A stretch of DNA of 64,000 nucleotides from CAMBDS01 sp964355675 (GTDB lineage: Bacteria > Electryoneota > AABM5-125-24 > Hatepunaeales > Hatepunaeaceae). The notes below the pieces were generated by a model, which was not told where the DNA came from, did not search any database, and saw only the letters and a list, made by a program, of their open reading frames with translations. Position 1 is the first letter of the stretch. Each line of letters starts with the position of its first letter. Position numbers and translations under genes: made by a program. The stretch covers positions 1-64,000 of the forward strand of contig CAYHEC010000009.1 of NCBI GenBank assembly GCA_964355675.1, in the 5' to 3' direction. Shown here one piece after another: positions 49,194 through 58,061 of the stretch.

Positions 49194-50819
49194 TTGTCCC
49201 CCACACAAAAATCCCGCACCAAGTTTATCTTCTTCACCGGCGGCGTCGTCTCGTCGCTCGGTAAGGGGATCGCCGCGTCGTCACTCGGCGCAATCCTGAA
49301 GGCGCGAGGCCTTCGCGTCACCATCATGAAGCTCGATCCCTACATCAACGTCGATCCGGGGACGATGAACCCCTACCAGCACGGCGAAGTCTATGTCACC
49401 GACGACGGCGCTGAGACCGACCTCGACCTCGGCCACTATGAGCGGTTCCTCGACGTCTCGATGGGAAGATTGAACAACTCCACCACCGGGCAGATCTACG
49501 AAACGGTCATCAACCGCGAGCGAGCCGGCGATTACCTCGGCGGCACTGTTCAGGTCATTCCTCACATTACTGACGAGATCAAAAACCGCATCCACGCCGT
49601 AGCAAACTCTGCTAAAGGCTTCGATGTCGTTCTGCTTGAGATCGGCGGAACAGTCGGCGATATCGAGGGATTGCCGTTCCTTGAAGCTATCCGCCAGTTG
49701 GGGCTTGAGGTTGGGCCAAGGAATTGTTGCTACGTCCATCTGACACTCGTTCCCTACATTGACTCGTCTGGGGAGTTAAAGACCAAGCCGACACAACACT
49801 CGGTGAAGGAATTGCGCGAAATTGGAATCCAGCCGAACGTTTTGCTCTGCCGAACTCACCAGTCTCTGCCGAAGGATATGAGACGAAAAATTGCGCTGTT
49901 TTGTTCGGTTTCGGTCGAAGCCGTCATCGAAGCCATCGACGCCGAATCGATCTATGATGTACCGCTCAACCTCGAACGCCAGAACTTCAGCGACATTATC
50001 CTTCGCCAGCTTGGTATCAAAGCACCGCCTCCCGATCTGACCGTCTGGAAAGAGACTCTGCACAAACTTCACCATCCCTCGCGCACACTCGACGTAGCCA
50101 TCTGCGGCAAATACACCGGCTTGCACGACGCCTACAAGAGCATCATCGAGTCGTTCATTCACGCCGGAGTTGCTAACGGCGTAAATGTGAAATTGAACTG
50201 GATCGACTCGGAAAAAGTGACAGCTGAAAATTCGGCGGAACTTTTTGCAGGAATGGCGGGACTGCTGATACCAGGGGGATTTGGCGACCGAGGCATTGAG
50301 GGCAAGATTGAAGCGATTCGATACTTCCGCGAAAAGAGCAAGCCGTTCTTCGGGATCTGCCTCGGGATGCAGTGCGCGGTGATCGAATACGCGCGGCATG
50401 TCCTCGGTTGGAAGGGAGCAAACTCCAGCGAGTTCAATGCTAAAACCAAATATCCAGTCATCGATCTAATGCCGGAACAGCGAAAAACTCGCAGAAAAGG
50501 CGCAACGATGCGGTTAGGGGCTCAGCCTTGCCATTGCTTACCGGGATCGAAGGCGCACCAAATCTACGGTTCCGAACTTATCAGCGAGCGACACCGGCAT
50601 CGCTACGAAGTCAACAACGACTTCCGTGAGGAGTTGGAGGAGAAGGGTTTGAAGTTCGGCGGGTTGTCGCCGGATCACAAGCTTGTCGAGATGATTGAAC
50701 TGCCGGGACATCCGTGGTTCGTCGGCTGTCAGTTTCACCCCGAACTGAAGAGCCGGTTCACCAAGCCGCATCCGTTGTTCAGGGAGTTTGTGAAGGCGAT
50801 GACTAATACTAATGACTAA
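49194..50819 (+). CDS. pyrG: CTP synthase
   Basis: 541 residues, normal length. It makes CTP from UTP, ATP and glutamine. The synthetase domain shows GGVVSSLGKGIAASSLG (15-31), YINVDPGTMNPYQHGEVYV and EIGGTVGDIE. The glutaminase domain shows FGICLGMQCAVIEYAR with the nucleophile Cys and CQFHPE. The start is TTG (no ATG before KFIFFTGG). The C-terminal MTNTND and stop lie in a heptamer-like array (50801-50835). Confidence 0.95.
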   Translation: MSPTQKSRTKFIFFTGGVVSSLGKGIAASSLGAILKARGLRVTIMKLDPYINVDPGTMNPYQHGEVYVTDDGAETDLDLGHYERFLDVSMGRLNNSTTGQIYETVINRERAGDYLGGTVQVIPHITDEIKNRIHAVANSAKGFDVVLLEIGGTVGDIEGLPFLEAIRQLGLEVGPRNCCYVHLTLVPYIDSSGELKTKPTQHSVKELREIGIQPNVLLCRTHQSLPKDMRRKIALFCSVSVEAVIEAIDAESIYDVPLNLERQNFSDIILRQLGIKAPPPDLTVWKETLHKLHHPSRTLDVAICGKYTGLHDAYKSIIESFIHAGVANGVNVKLNWIDSEKVTAENSAELFAGMAGLLIPGGFGDRGIEGKIEAIRYFREKSKPFFGICLGMQCAVIEYARHVLGWKGANSSEFNAKTKYPVIDLMPEQRKTRRKGATMRLGAQPCHCLPGSKAHQIYGSELISERHRHRYEVNNDFREELEEKGLKFGGLSPDHKLVEMIELPGHPWFVGCQFHPELKSRFTKPHPLFREFVKAMTNTND

Positions 50820-51060
50820 TACTGATACTGATACCAAGCGAGATTCATCCTGAACGAAGTGAAGGATATCTGTCTTTCCGACCTGAGCGAAGGGGGGGAA
50901 AACATTCTCGGTACGGCGGGGCTCCGTACCCGCCTCGCGTAGGATAAGCGTCCCGCTTGTCTCCGTCGCGTAGGGCGGGCCGCCGAGCCCGTCGGGCGTT
51001 GGCATCCAGATACTTGTCGGGCAGTAGGGCGGATAGTTATCCGCCCGCGCCAAGGACGCG
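50801..51060. repeat. Repeat-filled gap after pyrG
   Basis: 50801-50835 is a GACTAAT/ACTAATG heptamer-like array that includes the pyrG stop. 50839-50873 is the TCATCCTGAACGAAGTGAAG element. 50911-50934 is GTACGGCGGGGCTCCGTACC then CGCC. 50937-50962 is the CGCGTAGGATAAGCGTCCCG family. Further elements include one at 51023-51048 with arm GGGCGGATA. No gene seen. Confidence 0.85.
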
Positions 51061-51140
51061 ATCTTGCGACTAAAGCGAAGTCCTAATCCAGACAACAGTC
51101 ATTATATTTATCATTCAAAGAAAAATAAACAGGAAATTTA

Positions 51141-51431
51141 ATGTGGCTTATTGACCTTATCTTTGGAAAAACCCCTTCCAAGACTTATAAAGACAAGCGC
51201 GGCTATGCCCGGTTCAAGGACAGCAAAACTCCCGTTCACCGGTCAGTTGCGGAGATGATACTCGGACGGAAACTGAGAAAAGGCGAAGTTGTTCACCACA
51301 AGAACCGGAATAAAAGCGACAATAGCTTCGCAAACCTTTGGGTGTTCAAGAGCCAGAAGGAACACGACCGTGCTCACTGGATCGATGCGAAGAGGCACGG
51401 GAAGAAGGCGAGTTTTTGGGGATGGAAATAG
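51141..51431 (+). CDS. HNH endonuclease-like small protein
   Basis: 96 residues. VVHHKNRNKSDNSFANLWVFKSQKEHDRAH (50-79) is an HNH motif with the usual Asn and downstream His residues, as in homing-type or phage-related nucleases. An RSVAEMILGRKLRKGE segment before it fits the DNA-binding part. AGGAA precedes the ATG. Its small size and the accessory-looking neighbours suggest a mobile or selfish origin. Confidence 0.8.
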   Translation: MWLIDLIFGKTPSKTYKDKRGYARFKDSKTPVHRSVAEMILGRKLRKGEVVHHKNRNKSDNSFANLWVFKSQKEHDRAHWIDAKRHGKKASFWGWK

Positions 51432-51503
51432 CGCAATTCTTCTCTATAAGACCAAATACTCCACATCTGAAATAGTCAGAAAAGTCAAATTTGAATAGGA
51501 AAA

Positions 51504-52193
51504 ATGCAAATGAAGAAGATTGCTAAAGGGATTAGACTCGAATTGCCTGCCGTAAAGTTCTGCTTAGAAGAAGTCGAGTACGTTTATCACAAGTTTGAGG
51601 AAGTGAAGCCAAGTAGGATTGAAGCGCAGTTAGGTGACTATTGTATAGAAGAATTGACTGAGATGAAATCACTTCCTGTTAAGAGAGTAAGTACTTTCAG
51701 TATTAGGATTTATGAACCATTCTACTGTCATTTTGAAGCAGGAGAATCAAGCACGAGAATTTCAAGCTCAAGTGAAGACCTCCTTGTCAAAGGACTCGTG
51801 GATTCATTAAGAGATATCTCCCTTGAAAACACGAGCTGGTTTCGGAAAGCCAGGAGCCACCAAAGTTATGGCTGGATAGTTGGGGTTCTCCTTGGCATTC
51901 TATCAGTGGTGACGGCAGTACTGTTTAGCATATTGATTTACAAATATTTCCAAATTGATCCGACATTTTTATTTCCGTTATCTACTCTGATCTTTCTATT
52001 CCTTTTTTATAAATCTTCTAATTTATTAGATTCTCGGGCCAAAGGAGTATTCCTATTAGAGAAAAAGGAAGAAGTTCCCAGTTTTATGAGAAGAAATAGG
52101 GATCAAATTATTTTAATCTTCTGGGCTGGACTCATTAGCTCGATTATAACACTAATTATAACACTAATAGTTAACAAACTAATTTCAAAGTAG
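51504..52193 (+). CDS. Three-helix membrane protein, unknown
   Basis: 229 residues with a soluble N-terminal domain of about 115 residues, then membrane helices at about 124-147 (WIVGVLLGILSVVTAVLFSI), 152-170 and a C-terminal helix (LIFWAGLISSIITLIITLIV). The gene is clearly AT-richer than its neighbours, suggesting recent acquisition. I do not recognise a family. Confidence 0.65.
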   Translation: MQMKKIAKGIRLELPAVKFCLEEVEYVYHKFEEVKPSRIEAQLGDYCIEELTEMKSLPVKRVSTFSIRIYEPFYCHFEAGESSTRISSSSEDLLVKGLVDSLRDISLENTSWFRKARSHQSYGWIVGVLLGILSVVTAVLFSILIYKYFQIDPTFLFPLSTLIFLFLFYKSSNLLDSRAKGVFLLEKKEEVPSFMRRNRDQIILIFWAGLISSIITLIITLIVNKLISK

Positions 52194-52266
52194 CTGTTAA
52201 TAAGTTTAAATTAAGGTGTTCACATCTTTCTCGCATGATTGTACGCTCCGGTAAATTGAAATCTCG

Positions 52267-52286
52267 ATTCCCGCCTGCGCGGGAAT
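52267..52286. repeat. ATTCCCGC palindrome
   Basis: ATTCCCGCCTGCGCGGGAAT; the related GATTCCGGCTTTCGCCGGAA is at 55433-55452. Confidence 0.75.
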
Positions 52287-52340
52287 GTCGTCCCTACCGA
52301 TAAGAATTAAAATTACAAAGCAAAGATTAGGAATAGGAGG

Positions 52341-52586
52341 ATGAATCGTAAACAGAAGCTTGTTTTGACAGTAATGCTATTGGTTGCCGCGTTTCAGACA
52401 GCCTTCATCATTCCTGTGAAAATGGGGTACATGATTCCAAGAGAAAATGGTTGGGAGTCGCTAATGGATTTCGGCAGAGGCGATTCAATTGACTTCGAGA
52501 GATTGTTGCTCGTTTACCTTATCATCGGGATCATTACCACAATCTTGTACTTATGGGTCGGCGCATCTAAAAGTAAAGGTGAATAA
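52341..52586 (+). CDS. Small two-helix membrane protein
   Basis: 81 residues with helices at about 7-23 (LVLTVMLLVAAFQTAFII) and 53-72 (LLLVYLIIGIITTILYLWV). AGGAGG abuts the ATG. No family was recognised. Confidence 0.55.
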   Translation: MNRKQKLVLTVMLLVAAFQTAFIIPVKMGYMIPRENGWESLMDFGRGDSIDFERLLLVYLIIGIITTILYLWVGASKSKGE

Positions 52587-52679
52587 CCTCAAATATTTTA
52601 CTTCGTTGCGCATTCGCGGGGTCAAGACTTCCGCCACTCGCGGTTTTGTGAAGGTGGCCAAACCCAACCTTACGCCCCT

Positions 52680-52752
52680 ACGGACGGGTACGGAGCCCCG
52701 TCCTCCTGACAGGTTGAAAACCTGTCGTACCGGCAGGTCGGGACGCCCTGCC
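52680..52752. repeat. Three linked palindromic elements
   Basis: ACGGACGGGTACGGAGCCCC then GTCCTC; GACAGGTTGAAAACCTGTC; GGCAGGTCGGGACGCCCTGCC (arms GGCAGG/CCCTGCC). Confidence 0.75.
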
Positions 52753-52811
52753 CCACTGATTACAGCGCGAAGAATCGCGTAATACCGAACCCTTTTATCG
52801 GAACTCAATAA

Positions 52812-53000
52812 ATGAACACACCTAAAGAAGCGGTCATCAATTTGGGCAGAACCTTACCCGATGACGCCAGCTACGACGACATCATGTGTCGCCTCTACGT
52901 TCTGACCCGCCTCGATCAGGCGAGGAAAGAAGCCGAGGCGGGCGATTTCGTCGAACACGAAGAAGTCGAAAAGCTGATGAAGCAATGGATTATAGAGTAG
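52812..53000 (+). CDS. Small helical antitoxin-like protein
   Basis: 62 residues, all-helical and acidic, ending EVEKLMKQWIIE. The pattern of two helices and a conserved WI/E end resembles addiction-module components placed before a toxin. No toxin of that type follows immediately; a nucleotidyltransferase gene lies 61 bp downstream. Confidence 0.6.
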   Translation: MNTPKEAVINLGRTLPDDASYDDIMCRLYVLTRLDQARKEAEAGDFVEHEEVEKLMKQWIIE

Positions 53001-53061
53001 TCTGAAGTTTAGGGATTGCTTCGCCATGCTCGCAAAGACGAATCATTAATCAACTGAATCC

Positions 53062-53574
53062 ATGACCAAACAACAATTCTACCAAGGACTTTCGCACGAC
53101 GGTATTAACGTCGTCGAGAAACTGCTTGACATCCTGAAAGAGGTTAGCGCCGACTATTGCGTCATTGGCGGGCTGGCGGTAAATGCCTATGTCGAGCCGG
53201 TCGTCAGCCTCGATATAGATATCGTTGTGGCTTCTGTCGATACCGAAAAGGTTGCCGCATCAGCCGAGGCGCAAGGCTTTGTGGTCGCCCGGTTCGCGCA
53301 CAGCTTGAACCTCAACCATCCGAAATCCGACCTGCGCATCCAATTGCAACTTGACCCGGTCTATCTGGAGTTCATTCCGCGCGCTGAAGTTAGAGACGTG
53401 CTTGGTTATCAGATGCGAGTTGCCCGGCTCGAGGATGTGCTCAAAGGTAAACTGCTTGCCTACTCGGATGAGTCGCGCCGCCCGAGCAAAAGGCAGAAGG
53501 ATTTGGCAGATATTTACAGAATCATCGAAACAAGGCCGGAAATGGCGGATCAATTGCCCAAGGATAGGTTTTAA
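53062..53574 (+). CDS. Nucleotidyltransferase-like protein
   Basis: 170 residues. CVIGGLAVNAYVEPVVSLDIDIVVAS (33-58) is the GG...D-x-D nucleotidyltransferase core of the AbiEii/DUF6036-like kind. A helical tail with KQKDLADIYRIIETRPEM follows, as in antiphage or toxin nucleotidyltransferases. It could form a pair with the 62-residue protein just upstream. Confidence 0.75.
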   Translation: MTKQQFYQGLSHDGINVVEKLLDILKEVSADYCVIGGLAVNAYVEPVVSLDIDIVVASVDTEKVAASAEAQGFVVARFAHSLNLNHPKSDLRIQLQLDPVYLEFIPRAEVRDVLGYQMRVARLEDVLKGKLLAYSDESRRPSKRQKDLADIYRIIETRPEMADQLPKDRF

Positions 53575-53612
53575 ACGCCGGAAAAACTAAAAGTTTGAAC
53601 TCTGAGCGCGAG

Positions 53613-53630
53613 ACCGCCGGAGACGGCGGT
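53613..53630. repeat. ACCGCCG palindrome
   Basis: ACCGCCGGAGACGGCGGT just before the phosphatase gene, flanked by GCGCGAG and GCTACC words shared with other elements. Confidence 0.75.
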
Positions 53631-53664
53631 GCTACCAGATGCAAAATCTAACAATAACAATAAA

Positions 53665-54846
53665 ATGAACAACAACTTCACGGCATTCTTCCGCCAGCTC
53701 AAACTTACACGCGACTTTTCCGATGAAGAGCTTCAACACATCATCGAGACAATCGAGGTTCGTACGTTAGAACCGGGTGAGGTGATCCTCGAAGAAGGTC
53801 GAAAAAACGAGGGATTTCACTTTCTCTTTACCGGTAAGGCAGAAGTCTGGAAACGAAGCTCGACCTCCAAAGACCATTTCCTCATCGACACCCTAAAACC
53901 GGGGGCGCTCTTCGGCGAGATGTCCGAAATGACCGGCGAACCAACGTCGGCTTCAGTACGTGCCAAGACCGTCTGCACCGTTCTGATCATTAGGCAACCA
54001 GTTCTGTTGCCACGTGAAATTCACGTCAAATTGCTCCTCGCAAGCGCTCATAATATTATCCACCGCCTCCAACTCAGTAATGAGAAGCAAGCTATGGCGA
54101 TGGCCGCCGAGGCCGAACTGAAAGTCGCTTGGAACATTCAGAAGAGCTTTCTGCCGAGCATCTTTCCCAATTTACCGAAAGTCGATATCTTTGGCGCCTG
54201 CGAACCTGCACGCGAGATTGGTGGCGACTATTTCGATGTTTTCCAAATCGATTCCCGGCGCTATGGGCTGGTGATCGGCGATGTTTCCGGGAAGGGTGTT
54301 CCGGCGGCGATCTTTATGTCAGGCTGTCGAACTCTTTTCCGCACTCTAAGCGGAGATGGCGCTTACCCCAACGAGGTGCTGAGGCAATTCAACAAGAGAC
54401 TGGTCAATTTCGATGAGAGCGCTTCGATGTTTATCACGGTATTCTATGGTATTCTTGATATTGAAAATGGGCGGTTCATTTACGCCTCGGCAGGTCATAA
54501 TATGCCGCTTGTCCGATTGGTTCGTAACGGGATAGCGACCGTCAAGGAGCTGGAGGCGAGCCGTTCATTGGTGGCAGGTGTTATGGAAGAAGTCGATTAT
54601 GCCGCCGAGGTGATAACACTCCAAGCTGGCGATCTGATGGTGCTGTACACCGACGGAATTAATGAGGCGATCAATGATGCTGAAGAGGAATTCGGTATGG
54701 AGCGTTTCGCGCAATTGGTCGAGACAGGTCAAGCATACTCAGCGAATGAATTGGTGAAACATATTCTTGCCGAGTGCAGTGCCTATCAACAAGGGCGGCC
54801 TCAGTTCGACGATATGACGATGCTGGTAGTGAAGATGAAGGGATGA
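53665..54846 (+). CDS. SpoIIE/RsbU-type phosphatase with cyclic-nucleotide-binding domain
   Basis: 393 residues from the ATG at 53665; an upstream GTG start at 53629 would read through a repeat. An N-terminal cNMP-binding-like domain (about 1-125; GEVILEEGRKNEGFHFLFTGKAEVW, GALFGEMSEMTGEP) precedes a PP2C-SpoIIE domain with the metal motifs GGDYFDVF, DVSGKGVPAAIFM, SAGHNMPLV and YTDGINEA. Such proteins dephosphorylate anti-sigma-factor antagonists in partner-switching stress pathways. It overlaps the next gene by 4 bases. Confidence 0.88.
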   Translation: MNNNFTAFFRQLKLTRDFSDEELQHIIETIEVRTLEPGEVILEEGRKNEGFHFLFTGKAEVWKRSSTSKDHFLIDTLKPGALFGEMSEMTGEPTSASVRAKTVCTVLIIRQPVLLPREIHVKLLLASAHNIIHRLQLSNEKQAMAMAAEAELKVAWNIQKSFLPSIFPNLPKVDIFGACEPAREIGGDYFDVFQIDSRRYGLVIGDVSGKGVPAAIFMSGCRTLFRTLSGDGAYPNEVLRQFNKRLVNFDESASMFITVFYGILDIENGRFIYASAGHNMPLVRLVRNGIATVKELEASRSLVAGVMEEVDYAAEVITLQAGDLMVLYTDGINEAINDAEEEFGMERFAQLVETGQAYSANELVKHILAECSAYQQGRPQFDDMTMLVVKMKG

Positions 54847-55400
54847 CCGACTCAATATCCTCGATAGGCGAGACAGTGTTCGAGACGGCAAGGCTTAAGC
54901 TGGAGCCGCTGGTGGCGGAACATGCGCCAGAGTTGTTCGTGATATACTCAGACTATCTTATGTATAGCTTTATTCCTCAAGAGCCTCCGCTATCAGTCGA
55001 AGCACTTGCCGAGCGTTTTCGGTTCTTAGAGGCACGACGGTCACCCAATGGAACTGAGGAATGGTTCAACTGGACTGTTCGGCAAAAATCTGACGGCCAA
55101 TGTCTTGGGGTTGTTCAAGTGACGATACTATCCGATGGACGAGCTCAATTGGCGTACGAATTTGGCGTGCGGTTCTGGCGGCACGGATTTGCGACAGAGG
55201 CTTGCAGTAGAGTCAATCAGGCTTTGTTTGAAGCAGGAGTCAGTGAGATTTTTGCGGAAGTGGATTCGCGGAATCTTGCATCGATGAAATTACTGGAAAG
55301 GATGGGATTTCAGAGAGGTAAGCTGAAACCGAATGCGGACTTTTTTAAAGGAGAGAGCAGTGATGAATGGACATATAAGTTACTAAAGATCACAGATTGA
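54843..55400 (+). CDS. GNAT-family acetyltransferase
   Basis: 185 residues from the ATG at 54843, which overlaps the upstream stop (ATGA); a longer in-frame start at 54774 would overlap the phosphatase by 70 bases. ETARLKLEPLV at the start, LAYEFGVRFWRHGFATEACSRV (acetyl-CoA pocket) and NLASMKLLERMGFQ are typical of the RimJ/RimL-like group. The target is unknown. Confidence 0.85.
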   Translation: MTDSISSIGETVFETARLKLEPLVAEHAPELFVIYSDYLMYSFIPQEPPLSVEALAERFRFLEARRSPNGTEEWFNWTVRQKSDGQCLGVVQVTILSDGRAQLAYEFGVRFWRHGFATEACSRVNQALFEAGVSEIFAEVDSRNLASMKLLERMGFQRGKLKPNADFFKGESSDEWTYKLLKITD

Positions 55401-55432
55401 AGCCAATCCGGCAACAGACCAAAAAGGGGATA

Positions 55433-55452
55433 GATTCCGGCTTTCGCCGGAA
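55433..55452. repeat. GATTCCGG palindrome
   Basis: GATTCCGGCTTTCGCCGGAA, ending 9 bases before the TTG start of the methyltransferase gene. Confidence 0.8.
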
Positions 55453-55461
55453 CGAGAGAAT

Positions 55462-56760
55462 TTGACCACACTTCACCTTAAGCCTAACCACGAAACTCGC
55501 ATCAAGAACGGCCATCTCTGGGCGTTTGCCGGGGAGATCGTCGAACCACTCAAAGGTCTGGAGCCGGGGGAGGCAGTGGCTCTCTGCGAAGCACGGGGGC
55601 TACTTTTAGGGCGAGGGTATGTCAACCCACACTCATTAATCGCGGTTCGGCTGTTGACTCGAGGGAATGAATCCTTTGATGAGGGGTTGATTTTACGGCG
55701 AGTTAAAGCGGCGTGGGAATATCGGAAGAAAATTTCCCTGGAGGGCGGGATTAATCCCGCCCTCCAAGAGTCTAACGCCTGCCGTCTAATCTACTCCGAG
55801 AGCGATGGGCTTCCGGGACTCATCGTCGATAAGTTCGGCGATCAGCTCGTGATGCAATCGCTAACTGTCGGGATTGAGAAGAGGTTGGACGAGGTCGTCG
55901 CGGCGCTGGTCGAGGTTGTAAAGCCTACCGGGATATACTTCAAAGGAAAAAGCCCCTACCGCAAGATGGAGGGATTGGTCGAGGAAGACCGCCAGATCTA
56001 TGGCTCCACACCCGACAAAGTGTTGTTTAAGGACAATGGATTGATTTTTACCGCACGACCCAAGGAAGGGCAGAAGACGGGTTATTTTTTGGATCAGAGG
56101 GGGAATCGTCAGTTGTTAAGTGAGTTGGTAGCGCGGACAATTGTCCGCGCTACTGGAGTGAGAGTCCTCGACCTCTACTCCTACACCGGTGGATGGGGAC
56201 TGACGGCGCTTGCGGCTGGAGCGAAGGAAGCGGTCATGGTCGATTCTTCGGCAAAAGCCATTGCTTGGGGGACGGAAGACGCGGCACTGAACGGGCTTTC
56301 AGACAAGGCGATTTTTGTGCAGGCTGATGTTGAGGAGTTTCTTAAGGAAGAAGCACGCCGCGTAGGTCGGACTTCCAGTCCGACGAATCGCGTAGGTTCG
56401 GCTTCCAGCCGGACAAGTCAAGCGGGACGCTTAACCTACGCGGGAGGTTGGGACGTTGTCATTGTCGATCCGCCAGCCCTTATTCCAAATCGGCAGGCAG
56501 TCTCGCAAGGCGTCAACGCTTACATCGCCATCAACCGCGCCGCGCTTAGAGTTGTCGTACCGGGAGGATTGTTGGTAACATGCTCCTGTTCGCACTTGTT
56601 GACACGCGAAAAACATCTTGAGGTTATCGGCAGGGCGGCGTTTCAAGAAGGACAGCGGGTGCGGGTTGTTGCGACGGGAGGGCATGCTCCAGATCACCCG
56701 ATATTGCCGGGACACCCGGAAACGGAGTATTTGAAATGTTGGATTCTCTCAGTTAATTAA
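55462..56760 (+). CDS. RlmI-type 23S rRNA cytosine methyltransferase with repeat insertions
   Basis: 432 residues, longer than the usual 390-400. A PUA-like N-terminus (LKPNHETRIKNGHLWAFAGEI), the family core (GLPGLIVDKFGD, GQKTGYFLDQRGNR) and the SAM-dependent domain (VLDLYSYTGGWGLTALAAGAKEAV, DVVIVDPPAL, TCSCSH with the catalytic Cys) indicate a class I methyltransferase of the RlmI/RlmK group. In-frame repeats encode residues 93-103 (EGGINPALQES), 223-231 (VARTIVRAT) and 299-327 (VGRTSSPTNR, VGSASSRTSQ, AGRLTYAGG). The TTG start follows a palindrome, and the TAA stop is in a heptamer array. Confidence 0.9.
   Translation: MTTLHLKPNHETRIKNGHLWAFAGEIVEPLKGLEPGEAVALCEARGLLLGRGYVNPHSLIAVRLLTRGNESFDEGLILRRVKAAWEYRKKISLEGGINPALQESNACRLIYSESDGLPGLIVDKFGDQLVMQSLTVGIEKRLDEVVAALVEVVKPTGIYFKGKSPYRKMEGLVEEDRQIYGSTPDKVLFKDNGLIFTARPKEGQKTGYFLDQRGNRQLLSELVARTIVRATGVRVLDLYSYTGGWGLTALAAGAKEAVMVDSSAKAIAWGTEDAALNGLSDKAIFVQADVEEFLKEEARRVGRTSSPTNRVGSASSRTSQAGRLTYAGGWDVVIVDPPALIPNRQAVSQGVNAYIAINRAALRVVVPGGLLVTCSCSHLLTREKHLEVIGRAAFQEGQRVRVVATGGHAPDHPILPGHPETEYLKCWILSVN
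55740..55765. repeat. 26-bp palindrome inside the rlmI-like gene
   Basis: Identical to 27469-27494 (half GGAGGGCGGGATT). Here it is read as EGGINPAL; there it gives the carB stop. Confidence 0.92.
56128..56153. repeat. 26-bp perfect palindrome inside the rlmI-like gene
   Basis: Half GTAGCGCGGACAA and its inverse, translated in frame. Confidence 0.92.
56366..56442. repeat. Three elements inside the rlmI-like gene
   Basis: GTCGGACTTCCAGTCCGAC (56366-56384), TTCGGCTTCCAGCCGGA (56397-56413) and CAAGCGGGACGCTTAACCTA then CGCG (56419-56442), joined by CGCGTAGG words. All are translated. Confidence 0.9.
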
Positions 56761-56787
56761 TAATTAATAATTAAGAATTAATAATAT
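56752..56787. repeat. Heptamer tandem array between genes
   Basis: TTAATTA/ATAATTA-type units spanning the rlmI-like stop and ending 3 bases before the next ATG. Confidence 0.8.
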
Positions 56788-56789
56788 AG

Positions 56790-57443
56790 ATGACACCGTA
56801 CGTCACACCCGAAACGCTTGAGGTGGCAACCACAAGGTGGTTAAAGCAGATACGCCCATACAACACGCACGACTATAAGCTCGCACCGGCGTCGGCGTTG
56901 TTAGTTGTCGATATGCAGAAGTTCTTCCTTCATCCGGAGTCGCGGACGTTCACTGCGGGGGGGCCAGCAATTATTCCTAATGCGGTGCGGCTACTTGATG
57001 CCTTTCGCAAGGCTGGCAAGCCGGTCATCTTCACCCGTCATGTTCATGATCCGTCACTCAACGACGCTGGAATCATGGGCTGGTGGTGGAAAGGGATGTG
57101 TATTGAGGGGTCGCCTGAGTCGGAAGTGATTCCCGAACTGAGCCCACTGACAGGCGAAAAGCAGATCTTCAAACACCGCTACTCGTCTTTCTATAACACC
57201 GATCTCGAAACCGTTTTGCGGGTTCTGAAGGTCGAAGACATTGTGATTACCGGCGTCATGACCAATCTCTGCTGTGAATCGACCGCCCGTGACGCCTACT
57301 ACCGGGACTACAGAGTTCACTTTCCGGCGGATGCGACCGGGTCGATCACCGAGGAGTTGCACATTGCGAGTCTGCTTGGGCTTGCGCTGGGCTTTGCAAG
57401 AGTCACAAAGACGAGTATATTGTTAGGTGAATTATTCGGGTAA
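56790..57443 (+). CDS. Isochorismatase-family cysteine hydrolase
   Basis: 217 residues. The catalytic Asp-Lys-Cys triad is visible: ALLVVDMQKFF (Asp near 43), KQIFKHRYSSF (Lys) and GVMTNLCCESTARDAYYRDY (Cys near 158). Family members hydrolyse amides or isochorismate; here the role may be amide or nicotinamide-type hydrolysis, but the substrate is open. The start is separated from the upstream gene only by a heptamer array. Confidence 0.88.
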   Translation: MTPYVTPETLEVATTRWLKQIRPYNTHDYKLAPASALLVVDMQKFFLHPESRTFTAGGPAIIPNAVRLLDAFRKAGKPVIFTRHVHDPSLNDAGIMGWWWKGMCIEGSPESEVIPELSPLTGEKQIFKHRYSSFYNTDLETVLRVLKVEDIVITGVMTNLCCESTARDAYYRDYRVHFPADATGSITEELHIASLLGLALGFARVTKTSILLGELFG

Positions 57444-57488
57444 ACAAGAAACCAAAATAGAACTGTCCCACATCGCAGGTTTGTTAAC

Positions 57489-57515
57489 AATCAAAAATCA
57501 GAAATCAGAAATTAA
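57489..57515. repeat. Heptamer tandem array
   Basis: AATCAAA, AATCAGA, AATCAGA, AATTAA, touching the ATG of the FMN reductase gene. Confidence 0.85.
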
Positions 57516-58061
57516 ATGCACATTCTCGCCATACAAGGCTCATTGCGCGCCGGATCGACCCATCGCAAGCTGATCAAAGCCATCATCGACCATTTGCCTG
57601 TCGGTGTAACGGCTGAACTTTATGAGCTTCACAACATCCCTATCTACGACGGTGACGTCGAGGCGAAGGGATTGCCTGATGAAGTGGAATCCTTTCGTAA
57701 GAAGATCCGCCACGCCGACGGGATACTGATCGCGGCGCCGGAATACAACTACAGCATTGCCGGAGTGCTGAAGAATGCGATTGACTGGGCGTCGCGGCCT
57801 CCGCAACAGCCGATTGCCGGTAAGCCGGTGGGGATCGTCAGCACGTCGAGCGGACTTTTCGGCGGAGTCAGGGGACAGAACCATTTGCGACAAGTGTTGC
57901 AGGCTCTTGATTGCGTCACCATGCCTAAGCCGGAGTTAATCGTACCACAAGGGCAGACGAAGTTCGACGAGGCGGGGAAATTGACGGACGAAAAGACGCT
58001 GAGAGCGGTTGAGATATTCGTTACGGCGTTTATGGCGTGGGTGGGAAGGTTTAAGGGTTGA
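57516..58061 (+). CDS. NADPH-dependent FMN reductase
   Basis: 181 residues with a flavodoxin-like fold: GSLRAGSTHRKL (9-20) binds FMN phosphate, APEYNYSIAGVLKNAIDW is the conserved substrate loop, and GKPVGIVSTSSGLFGGVRGQNHLRQVL follows. Members reduce FMN, quinones, azo dyes or chromate. The last codons (RFKG) and TGA lie in a heptamer array. Confidence 0.9.
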   Translation: MHILAIQGSLRAGSTHRKLIKAIIDHLPVGVTAELYELHNIPIYDGDVEAKGLPDEVESFRKKIRHADGILIAAPEYNYSIAGVLKNAIDWASRPPQQPIAGKPVGIVSTSSGLFGGVRGQNHLRQVLQALDCVTMPKPELIVPQGQTKFDEAGKLTDEKTLRAVEIFVTAFMAWVGRFKG

